DNA of 23,942 nt, from the NCBI GenBank assembly GCA_947630865.1, contig CANRJE010000010.1, positions 1-23,942 on the forward strand, given 5' to 3'. The translations under genes and the position numbers were made by a program. This DNA is from an uncultured Bacilli bacterium. GTDB lineage: Bacteria > Bacillota_I > Bacilli_A > RF39 > UBA660. Under the pieces are notes generated by a model. It made no database searches. It saw nothing but the letters and a program-made list of their open reading frames with translations, and was not told the DNA's origin. Shown in pieces: positions 7,051-14,345 of this stretch (its first letter is position 1; each line of letters starts with the position of its first letter).

Positions 7051-8133
7051 TTAATCATCACCTTTAGCAAAATCTTCTAAAACCTTACTAGTTGAAGATA
7101 AAATTGGTGAAACACTTCCTCCAATATGATAATTATAAATAATCTTAGCAACATATTCTGAACAATCAGCAACTACTAACCACTCTCTTTCTTTGGCTTT
7201 ATCACTTATATATGATAAATTAGTTGAAAATACTTTGGTAAATAAATCTTCCTTATATGCTTCATCAAAAACTTCAAGACCTTTTGTAAACATTGCGTAG
7301 GCTGACGCCATATAAATCTTATTTGCTCCTCTTTTCTTTAATTCTCTAGCAACATCTAACATACTTTCACCACTAGCAATCATATCATCAACAATAAGAA
7401 TGTCTTTATCTTTAACATCTTTTCCAATATATTCATGTTCTAAAATAGGATTTTTTCCATCAACAACTCTATATACATCACGATGCTTTTCGAAGTGACC
7501 ACCAAGCTCGCATCCTAACATATTAGCATAAAATCTTGTTCTTTTTAAGGCTCCATTATCAGGAGAAATTGCAAGTAAGTTATCTCTTTTTACATCTTCT
7601 AAGGTAATAAATTTTTCTAAAATAATATTTGTTGGATAAAAATTATCAAAAGATGATGAAGGAATAGCATTTTGAACATTAGAATCATGAACATCAAAAG
7701 TTGCTATATTACTTACTCCTTGATGAATAAATTCTTGTAAAGCAACAGCACAATCAAGTGATTCACGACCATCTCTTTTATGTTGTCTTGATTCATAAAG
7801 AAATGGCATAATTAGAGAAACACTTTCAGCCTGATTACGAATAGCACATAAAACTCTTGTAATATCAACATAATGATCATCTGGACTTTTATGATTATAA
7901 TAATCATACATTTTATAAGTAATTGAATGATTTAATATATCTGTTAGTATATATATATCTTTCTTTCTAACACTTTCTTTTAAAACAATCTTACCTTCTC
8001 CATTGTTAAAGCGAATTTCTTCAATAGGAATTATTAAATTATTAGAAGTTCCCATTATTTCTTTTAAGTGCTCATTAACACTTTCACCAAACTCTTTCAT
8101 GTTTTCCATTACAATAAGTCTTAATTTATCCAT
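7051..8133 (-). CDS. prs: Divergent ribose-phosphate pyrophosphokinase (PRPP synthetase)
   Basis: The enzyme makes phosphoribosyl pyrophosphate from ribose 5-phosphate and ATP, for nucleotide, His and Trp synthesis. Recognisable parts are YESRQHKRDGRES (113-125, in place of the usual YARQDRK loop), FDVHDSNVQNAI (146-157, for DLHAxQIQGFF), SPDNGALKR (190-198) and the PRPP-binding loop DDMIASGES (249-257, for DDMIATGGT). At 360 residues it is about 45 longer than classical bacterial Prs, mostly before and between the conserved blocks, and it belongs to the divergent long type of some Firmicutes. GGAGGAG lies four bases before the ATG. It follows the ADA-like gene by 24 bases and ends the transcript at a strong terminator. 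Confidence 0.88.
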   Translation of the reverse strand: MDKLRLIVMENMKEFGESVNEHLKEIMGTSNNLIIPIEEIRFNNGEGKIVLKESVRKKDIYILTDILNHSITYKMYDYYNHKSPDDHYVDITRVLCAIRNQAESVSLIMPFLYESRQHKRDGRESLDCAVALQEFIHQGVSNIATFDVHDSNVQNAIPSSSFDNFYPTNIILEKFITLEDVKRDNLLAISPDNGALKRTRFYANMLGCELGGHFEKHRDVYRVVDGKNPILEHEYIGKDVKDKDILIVDDMIASGESMLDVARELKKRGANKIYMASAYAMFTKGLEVFDEAYKEDLFTKVFSTNLSYISDKAKEREWLVVADCSEYVAKIIYNYHIGGSVSPILSSTSKVLEDFAKGDD

Positions 8134-8157
8134 ATTACTCCTCCATCTTTAAAGAAA

Positions 8158-9129
8158 CTACAATAGCTCATTAGCTTTTTCTTTAAATTCTAAAATTAAG
8201 TTATTTTTTATCTCATCATTAGTATTTATTTTATTTAAAATATTAAGAGTTATATTAACTAAATCATGTAAATTAAACGGGAATGCGTTAAATAATTTAC
8301 AATATTCATTTAAAATATCTGTATTAAGAGATGTCATATCATAAGTTGTAAAAGCAACTCTAATATTTTCTTTATATAAATCATATACAAAATGATTAGA
8401 TAACTCATCATATAAATTAAAGTAATTTTGATAAGTAATTGGAAATTCTAGTATTATGTCATTGTCTCTTATTATATTTAAAAAATTATCTTCTGGTCTT
8501 TCCATTAAATTATAAATTATTCTTTTAGCATTATAATATATTTCTTTATTTTGATTTGTAAGTCTTGAATCAAGTAAAACAATATAGTCTATTTTATCTT
8601 TTAAAAATTTATCAAAAAGAGCTTTATAAGAATCAATATTTTCTTGTTTTCCCTTTTTAAAGAAAATACCATTTATACCTTTATTATAATATTTATATAA
8701 AATTTCTAATTCTTCTTTTAATTCTTCTATGTTAATACTTGAATCTATTTCTAATACAATATTTATTTTGGTAGTACTTTTAGTAAATATATTTATTAAT
8801 CTTTCAACAATTTCATTTTTATTTATTTGATTTTTAAATAGTTCAAGATTTAAGAAAACTTCAGCATAAATTATATTATCTTCTTTTAATTTTAAAGTTA
8901 AATCATTAGCTGCTAATTCAATATCATCAATTGTTTTAAATAAGTCAATAGCTAATTTTCTTGAAGTATCATAATCTTTTAAACTATCAAAATCTAAAAT
9001 ATCATCTAGTTCTAAGGAAGACATCTTTAGAGAATTTAATTTAGAAATAGTTGTTTTCATTATTGAACCTAAAAAATTAATATGTAAATCTACTTTGGGA
9101 AACAACTTTAATTGTTCAAATAAAGTCAT
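8158..9129 (-). CDS. Adenosine-deaminase-like protein with missing catalytic residues (probable pseudo-enzyme)
   Basis: The 323-residue protein follows the adenosine deaminase fold: FPKVDLHINFLGSI near its start (family LPKVELHxHLxGxI), IIYAEV (87-92), ILEFPIT and SLNTD (267-271). The catalytic set is broken. The second His of HxH is Asn18; the position of HAGE aligns with LDSR; RIGHG reads RIIYN; and the second Asp of NTDD is Ile. Only H16 and D271 remain, so deamination is very unlikely. A ligand-binding or regulatory role is possible. I place the start at 9129, where AAGGGTG precedes an ATG downstream of a near-perfect promoter; a TTG at 9180 lies inside that promoter and can be excluded. 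It shares an operon with the PRPP synthetase gene, so a purine link is suggested. Confidence 0.8.
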   Translation of the reverse strand: MTLFEQLKLFPKVDLHINFLGSIMKTTISKLNSLKMSSLELDDILDFDSLKDYDTSRKLAIDLFKTIDDIELAANDLTLKLKEDNIIYAEVFLNLELFKNQINKNEIVERLINIFTKSTTKINIVLEIDSSINIEELKEELEILYKYYNKGINGIFFKKGKQENIDSYKALFDKFLKDKIDYIVLLDSRLTNQNKEIYYNAKRIIYNLMERPEDNFLNIIRDNDIILEFPITYQNYFNLYDELSNHFVYDLYKENIRVAFTTYDMTSLNTDILNEYCKLFNAFPFNLHDLVNITLNILNKINTNDEIKNNLILEFKEKANELL

Positions 9130-9151
9130 CAAATCACACCCTTCGGTTTTT

Positions 9152-9180
9152 AGTATATAATAATTTGTCTCTTTTTTCAA
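9152..9180 (-). promoter_or_regulatory. Sigma-A promoter of the ADA-like/prs operon
   Basis: TTGAAA (9175-9180), a 17-base spacer and TATACT (9152-9157) form a near-consensus promoter. The -35 begins with the base right after the rpe stop codon. The predicted start near 9145 leaves a leader of about 16 bases. No terminator separates it from rpe, so some read-through from the upstream operon is expected. Confidence 0.8.
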
Positions 9181-9810
9181 TTAGTTTCGTAAAGCCGTAA
9201 TCGTTTCTTGAAAGTCGTTAGAACTAGTAATAGTAGTTCCTGATACAATGATATCAGCATCACTTAATTTTTTTATATTTTCTAAATTTACTCCCCCGTC
9301 AACACTAATTAAAGTTTTTAATTTACGCTTTTTTATTTCTTTTCTTAATTCTTTTAATTTAGGATACGTCGTATCAAGAAAAGTTTGTCCAGGAAGACCA
9401 GGATAGACACTCATCACTAAAACTAAATCAATTTTATCTAAATATGGGAAAATAGTTTCTACTTTATCATCGGGATTAAGAGCTAAACCTTTTTTAATAC
9501 CATAATTTTCAAGTTTTTTAAAGACTTTTTCTAAATCACTTCCAGAATCAATATGGACTGTTAAGTATTCGACATTTAAAGTTGCATAGTCATCAATCAT
9601 TTTTAAAGGTTTTTTAACCATTAAATGTACATCTAATCTTTTTCGAGTATAATTTGTAATATTTTTAAATTCGCTAAATGATAATGTTTTTTTTAAAGTA
9701 TATTTGCCGTCCATTACATCAAGATGAATATAATCAACATCTGTAATAGATAATTTTCTTAACGTTGCAGCAATATTCTCTACTCCTAAAAAGGATGCTG
9801 AAATTTTCAT
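9181..9810 (-). CDS. rpe: Ribulose-phosphate 3-epimerase
   Basis: Rpe interconverts ribulose 5-phosphate and xylulose 5-phosphate in the pentose phosphate pathway. The 209-residue TIM barrel shows the metal ligands in context: IHLDVMDG (H29, D31), VHLMV (H62) and SVDGGV (D172). The phosphate/loop motif reads MSVYPGLPGQTF instead of MSVNPGFGGQxF, and several family positions around residues 35-45 differ, so it is a slightly diverged member. The start codon lies 1 base after the rsgA stop, and its ribosome-binding site GAGGTGG lies inside rsgA. The rsgA-rpe order after prkC is common in Firmicutes. Confidence 0.92.
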   Translation of the reverse strand: MKISASFLGVENIAATLRKLSITDVDYIHLDVMDGKYTLKKTLSFSEFKNITNYTRKRLDVHLMVKKPLKMIDDYATLNVEYLTVHIDSGSDLEKVFKKLENYGIKKGLALNPDDKVETIFPYLDKIDLVLVMSVYPGLPGQTFLDTTYPKLKELRKEIKKRKLKTLISVDGGVNLENIKKLSDADIIVSGTTITSSNDFQETITALRN

Positions 9811-9811
9811 T

Positions 9812-10657
9812 TTACCACCTCTTATTTTGTTCTATCTCATGTATTAAACTTAAATAATTTAAATATCTTGATTCTGGTATTTTTTTATCAAGTACGGCTT
9901 TTTTAACTAAACATTCATTCTCTTTATCATGCATACAATCTTTAAAAGGACATTTATAAGATGCAAATTCTAAAAAAGCATCACGGACATTTATTTTATC
10001 ATAATCTAAAAATGACAAAGCTGAAAAACCTGGTGTATCTAAAACTCTAATATTTTCTTTTTCAATTATCTCGATGTGTCTTGTTGTATGACGTCCTCTT
10101 CCAAGAGCATATGATATTTCAGCAGTTTTTAAATTTAAATCATTAAATAATTTATTTAACAAAGTACTTTTTCCTGCTCCAGTTTGTCCAGTAAAAACCG
10201 TTACATTGTTTTCTAATATTTTTTTTATTTTTGTAAGTTCTTTATTGTAAACTACAACATAACCAATCTTTTTATAGTATTCAATTATACTTTTATATTG
10301 TAAAAATTCTTTATCAGTTATTAAATCTCTTTTTGTTAAACAAATAATTGGCTTGATATGATTTATTTCAAGTTGCACTAAGAGTTTATCAAGAAGATTA
10401 GTACTAAAATCAGGATTTTTAAAACTTGTAATAATAAAAGCTTGAGTTAAATTCGCAACATTCGGTCTTACTAACATATTTTTTCTTGGAAGAATTTCTT
10501 CAATTACTTTTTTTTCTTTATTAAACAAGACAAAATCCCCTACCAAAGGTAGAGTTTTTGCATTTTTTAATTTGCCTCTTTGTGAGCAGGGAATAGTTTC
10601 TTCCCCTGCTTTAACAAAAAACTTTTCACTTATAACTTTAACAACTTGTCCTTTCAT
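9812..10657 (-). CDS. rsgA: Ribosome small-subunit-dependent GTPase A
   Basis: RsgA is a circularly permuted GTPase that checks late maturation of the 30S subunit. The order of parts is typical: an N-terminal OB-fold (about 1-65), then the G4 motif TKRD (108-111) before G1 GQTGAGKS (157-164), the RHTT switch (189-192), G3 DTPG (207-210), and a zinc finger with C236, C241, H243 and C249. Length (281) is normal. It lies 8 bases after prkC, and its AGGAGA-type ribosome-binding site overlaps the prkC stop region. RsgA is a known substrate of PrkC-type kinases in Firmicutes, which fits the shared operon. Confidence 0.97.
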   Translation of the reverse strand: MKGQVVKVISEKFFVKAGEETIPCSQRGKLKNAKTLPLVGDFVLFNKEKKVIEEILPRKNMLVRPNVANLTQAFIITSFKNPDFSTNLLDKLLVQLEINHIKPIICLTKRDLITDKEFLQYKSIIEYYKKIGYVVVYNKELTKIKKILENNVTVFTGQTGAGKSTLLNKLFNDLNLKTAEISYALGRGRHTTRHIEIIEKENIRVLDTPGFSALSFLDYDKINVRDAFLEFASYKCPFKDCMHDKENECLVKKAVLDKKIPESRYLNYLSLIHEIEQNKRW

Positions 10658-10665
10658 AATCTCCT

Positions 10666-12399
10666 TTAATTTGTACTATCAGTTGTAGTATCTTCGTCTT
10701 CTTCTGTTTCTACTGTTGAATCAACTCGCACGGCATAACGAATTTTTAGAGTAGCTCCTTTTACAATTGGGTCTTTAGCTGACCTACTTTGACTAATAAT
10801 AGTATTTTCTGGATATTCAGATGTCTTAACTGGTACAAAAGTTACTACAACACCATACTTATCACAGAAATTTTGAATTTCTTCAATTGTCCATGCTTCG
10901 GTTACGAAATCTGGATATTCATCAACAATATTAGGTATATAAAGAGTTATTTTACTACCTTTTGAAACTTCTGTTCCTGGCTCTAAGTCTTGCTTAATTA
11001 TTTCTTGTTCATCATAGTCTTTATCATCATCTGTATCAACTTTTTCAATGGTAACATTTAAACCATATATATCTGTAAGTTTAGTTCTAACTTCAATATA
11101 ATTCATACCAGTATAATCTTCAATCGTATAAACTGTATCGCCAAGAGATTCATATAATTTTATCTTTGTACCTTTTTTTACCTTTCTGCCAATTGATGGT
11201 TCAGTTTTAACAACCAATCCAGCTGGTATTTTTTCATCACCTATTTGTTCTACTTCAAGAGCAACTTCGAAACCTGCTTTTTTCAAAGTTTCTTCAGCTT
11301 TTTGAACGGTCATACCTGAAACAGATGGTATTTCAACATCAGGCACCTCAGATAATTTAGGAAGGATTACTACTAAGAATCCTAATATCAAAATAATAAA
11401 TATGAAAATAGATGCTAAAATCCAAATCCATGTATTTTTTGATTCTTCTTCAGCTAATATATTGTCTTCACTGACAACAGGATCCTCTTTTGGTGGGTCT
11501 AAGATAACTGGATTTTTAGGTTCATCTCCATCATGTTCAGGATAAGGAAATTCATACCGAGGTTCATTTATTCGTTCTTTATTTAAACATGTTAATAAAT
11601 CATCATGCATTTCTTTAGCATTTTCATAACGATTTTTTTGATTTTTAGCTGTTGATTTTAAAATTATATTTTCAACACTTTGAGGAATTGATTCATTAAC
11701 TTTTCTAACACTAGGTATATCACTTTTCATTTGTTTTAAAGCTATTTCAACAGCGTTTTCTCCTTTAAATGGTAATTTACCTGTTAATAGTTCGTAGAAA
11801 AGAATTCCCATTGAGTAGATATCACTTTTAATTGTTGCTCCTTTACCACTTGCTTGTTCTGGTGGCAAATAATGTACACTTCCCATAACAGAATTAGTTT
11901 GAGTTAATTGAGTGCTATTAAGAGCCATTGCAATTCCAAAATCCGTAATCTTGATTTCTCCATTTTCTTGAATAAGAATATTTTGAGGTTTTAAATCACG
12001 ATGAATTATATAAGAATCATGAGCTTCTTTAATACCATCAGTAATCTGCAACATAATATCAATTGCTTCCGACAATGATAAAGCTCCTTTTTTCTTAATT
12101 AATTGCTTTAAAGTCATGCCTTCTACATATTCCATGACAATGTAGTAAGTACCATTATCTTCCCCTACATCGTACATTTCAACAATATTAGGGTGCGATA
12201 AAGATGAAGCAGATAATGCTTCTCTTTGAAACCGTCTAACGAATTTCTCGTCTCCAGCTAGATCACCTCTTAATATTTTTATAGCAACATTTCTATCTAA
12301 TATTATATCTTTAGCCAAATAAACATTCGCCATGCCACCTTCACCAATAGATCTGATGATTTCATAACGATCATTTATCTTTTGCCCTTTCGTTATCAA
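10666..12399 (-). CDS. prkC: PASTA-domain Ser/Thr protein kinase (PrkC/Stk1)
   Basis: PrkC is a membrane receptor kinase that senses muropeptides or lipid II and phosphorylates factors of cell-wall growth, division and translation. The kinase domain (about 12-270) has GEGGMANVYLA (19-29), the ATP-binding Lys41, HRDLKPQN (133-140) and TDFG (152-155). A proline- and acid-rich juxtamembrane stretch, one transmembrane helix (324-347) and three PASTA repeats follow (about 352-418, 419-490, 491-557), then an acidic Thr-rich tail. The start is a TTG at 12399 overlapping the stp stop (TTGA, 4 bases), with AAGGTGG six bases before it. The first internal Met (residue 23) falls inside the glycine loop and cannot be the start. 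At 577 residues it is slightly shorter than B. subtilis PrkC. Confidence 0.96.
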   Translation of the reverse strand: MITKGQKINDRYEIIRSIGEGGMANVYLAKDIILDRNVAIKILRGDLAGDEKFVRRFQREALSASSLSHPNIVEMYDVGEDNGTYYIVMEYVEGMTLKQLIKKKGALSLSEAIDIMLQITDGIKEAHDSYIIHRDLKPQNILIQENGEIKITDFGIAMALNSTQLTQTNSVMGSVHYLPPEQASGKGATIKSDIYSMGILFYELLTGKLPFKGENAVEIALKQMKSDIPSVRKVNESIPQSVENIILKSTAKNQKNRYENAKEMHDDLLTCLNKERINEPRYEFPYPEHDGDEPKNPVILDPPKEDPVVSEDNILAEEESKNTWIWILASIFIFIILILGFLVVILPKLSEVPDVEIPSVSGMTVQKAEETLKKAGFEVALEVEQIGDEKIPAGLVVKTEPSIGRKVKKGTKIKLYESLGDTVYTIEDYTGMNYIEVRTKLTDIYGLNVTIEKVDTDDDKDYDEQEIIKQDLEPGTEVSKGSKITLYIPNIVDEYPDFVTEAWTIEEIQNFCDKYGVVVTFVPVKTSEYPENTIISQSRSAKDPIVKGATLKIRYAVRVDSTVETEEDEDTTTDSTN

Positions 12400-13142
12400 T
12401 TTATTCCACCTTCTTTATCTTTTTCTAAATATGCAACGGATATATTATCCATGCCTCCTAAATTATTAGCCTTCTGAATTAACGTAACAATACGCTCTTC
12501 TATATCCTCAGGACTATTTATCACATCTTCTATTTTACTAATTTCTAACATATTAGTCAAGCCATCACTTGCAAGTAAAATTCCACTTACTTCTGTATCG
12601 CAGTCAAATATATCAGCTTCTATATCTTGACTTGCACCAAGTGCACGCATTAAAACATTTCGTCTTGGATGGTCTTTTGCTTCCTCTTCAGTTATCTCTC
12701 CTGCTTCTACGAGTAAATGAACTAAAGAATGATCAACTGTAACTTTGTGTAATTTTTTATCTTTAACAACAAATCCTGATGAATCTCCAATATTTCCAAA
12801 TAATAAATAATCTTTGGTTAAAAGTGCTAAAACTAAAGTTGTCCCCATACCAACACTTTCAGAATGTGTTTCTTCATATTTAAATATCTGTTTATTTATA
12901 TTTTCAACTACATCTTGAATCCAGTAACTAGCTTCTTCTTTATTTAAATTATGAAATGTTTCTTGAAATTGATGACTTAGATAAGTAATAGCTATGCTTG
13001 ATGCAACTTCCCCTGCTCTATGTCCTCCCATACCATCAGCAACTGCTAACAAGTATTCATCGAGAGAATTTTTTAATATGATAACACTATCTTCATTATG
13101 GTCTCTGACTTTTCCAACATCTGTTAAATAAAAACTTTTCAT
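12396..13142 (-). CDS. stp: PP2C-family protein serine/threonine phosphatase
   Basis: Stp (PrpC) removes phosphate from the proteins modified by the PrkC kinase encoded next to it. The 248-residue PPM/PP2C domain shows the metal-binding aspartates in context: NED (D18), ADGMGG (D36), ASDG (D193) and DNIS (D232), plus GTT (100-102) and GNIGDSSG (117-124). There is no membrane segment. It overlaps rlmN by ATGA (4 bases) and prkC by TTGA (4 bases), so phosphatase and kinase are made in a coupled way. Confidence 0.97.
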   Translation of the reverse strand: MKSFYLTDVGKVRDHNEDSVIILKNSLDEYLLAVADGMGGHRAGEVASSIAITYLSHQFQETFHNLNKEEASYWIQDVVENINKQIFKYEETHSESVGMGTTLVLALLTKDYLLFGNIGDSSGFVVKDKKLHKVTVDHSLVHLLVEAGEITEEEAKDHPRRNVLMRALGASQDIEADIFDCDTEVSGILLASDGLTNMLEISKIEDVINSPEDIEERIVTLIQKANNLGGMDNISVAYLEKDKEGGIN

Positions 13143-14161
13143 GAGCCCTCCTTAATCGTTCTAAGTTGTCCACAAGCAGCACTAATTTTGCTTCCAAATT
13201 CTCGCCTTATTGTAACACTTATATTATTTTTCTTTAAAGTATCATAAAATTTTAAAATTTTTTCTTTACTGCTTCGTTTATATCCTATGTTATTAGTTTC
13301 ATTGTAGGGAATTAAATTAACATAACAATTAAGTCCTTTTAATAACTTGCTAAGTTCTATTGCACATTCATGCGTATCATTAATGTCATCAAGCATTATA
13401 TATTCAAAAGTAATTCTTCTTTTGGTTTTCTCATAATAGAATTTAATAGCATCAATCAACTCTGAAATTTTATATACTTTGTTAATTGGCATTAATTTAC
13501 TTCTTAGTTCATCATTTGGAGCATGTAGACTTATAGCTAAATTAACTTGATAAGGGAACTCTGAAAATTCATATATTTTAGGAACTAATCCACAAGTTGA
13601 AACAGTTATATGTCTGCTACCAATAGATATTCCCAAATCATGATTAACAGTTTCTATAAAATCACATACATTTTGATAATTATCGAATGGTTCTCCTATT
13701 CCCATTATAACAATATGACTAATTCGAACATTCAAGTCCTCTTCAATTTTCAATATTTGAAGAATCATTTCTCCACTTGTAACATTTCGAATTTTTTTAA
13801 CTCGACCACTTTCACAAAAAGTACAACCCATGTTACAACCAACTTCTGATGAAATACATAGACTACGACCATAATCATGTTCCATTAAAACAGCTTCAAT
13901 TGTATTCCCATCATTTAGTTTTAACAAATATTTATTAACTAATTCATCGCTTTCTCTTTTTACAATTTCTATTTTGTCAAAAAAGAAATCATTTTCTAGT
14001 ATTGCAATTAAATCTTTTTTTAAATTAGTCATTTCTTTAAAACTTGTAACTCTTTTTTTATATAGCCAATCAAATATTTGTCTAGCTTTATATTCTTTTT
14101 CATTTATTGTTTTAAAGTAGGAAACTAATTTATTAAATGTCATATTGTATATATTCTCCAT
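13139..14161 (-). CDS. rlmN: 23S rRNA (adenine2503-C2)-methyltransferase RlmN
   Basis: RlmN is a radical-SAM enzyme that methylates C2 of A2503 in 23S rRNA and A37 in some tRNAs. The iron-sulfur cluster motif CNMGCTFC gives C109, C113 and C116. The second methylation cysteine lies near the C-terminus in ISAACGQL (C330). MGIGEP and EYIMLDDIND, also family hallmarks, are present. I prefer the ATG at 14161 (340 residues) over the one at 14176, because GGGTG lies five bases before it and none precedes the other. It is the first gene of the rlmN-stp-prkC-rsgA-rpe operon, whose order matches many Firmicutes. Confidence 0.96.
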   Translation of the reverse strand: MENIYNMTFNKLVSYFKTINEKEYKARQIFDWLYKKRVTSFKEMTNLKKDLIAILENDFFFDKIEIVKRESDELVNKYLLKLNDGNTIEAVLMEHDYGRSLCISSEVGCNMGCTFCESGRVKKIRNVTSGEMILQILKIEEDLNVRISHIVIMGIGEPFDNYQNVCDFIETVNHDLGISIGSRHITVSTCGLVPKIYEFSEFPYQVNLAISLHAPNDELRSKLMPINKVYKISELIDAIKFYYEKTKRRITFEYIMLDDINDTHECAIELSKLLKGLNCYVNLIPYNETNNIGYKRSSKEKILKFYDTLKKNNISVTIRREFGSKISAACGQLRTIKEGS

Positions 14162-14201
14162 ACAAACACCCAACATAATTTTAGCACATCTAACATTAAA
14201 A

Positions 14202-14237
14202 ACCTAGTTAAATTATTACTACTTAACACCTAGTTTA
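14202..14237. repeat. Two direct repeats flanking the rlmN promoter core
   Basis: The plus strand carries ACCTAGTTA at 14202-14210 and ACCTAGTTTA at 14228-14237, 26 bases apart. One overlaps the putative -35, the other lies just after the -10. Each is an imperfect palindrome (AAC-TAG-GTT on the minus strand). They could be a regulator's binding sites. The sequence is short and AT-rich, so chance is possible. Confidence 0.3.
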
Positions 14238-14240
14238 CAA
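14212..14240 (-). promoter_or_regulatory. Candidate promoter of the rlmN-stp-prkC-rsgA-rpe operon
   Basis: TTGTAA (14235-14240), a 17-base spacer and AATAAT (14212-14217) make a fair sigma-A promoter. TAAAAT closer to the gene has no matching -35. Confidence 0.45.
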
Positions 14241-14290
14241 AAAAGAAAACACTTTTAAAATTAATAACATTAAAAAGGCATAAATATATT

Positions 14291-14330
14291 AAAAATGAAC
14301 CCATTTTTTAAATAAAAACGAGATTCATTT
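14291..14330 (-). terminator. Intrinsic terminator after smc
   Basis: On the minus strand AAATGAATC (14322-14330) pairs with GGTTCATTT (14293-14301, one G-T pair). The interior can extend the helix through TTTTT/AAAAA, and the stem ends in a five-T run. It separates smc from the rlmN operon. Confidence 0.7.
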
Positions 14331-14345
14331 AAAATATATTTTTTA

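Noticed and set aside
9130..9180. TTG start at 9180 for the ADA-like gene, adding 17 residues
   Set aside because: The TTG is part of the -35 box of a near-consensus promoter whose -10 and start point lie inside the added segment; the ATG at 9129 has a good ribosome-binding site.
10666..13142. Use of TGA as tryptophan (Mycoplasma code)
   Set aside because: rlmN and stp end in TGA inside start/stop overlaps, and Trp residues in PrkC are encoded by TGG.
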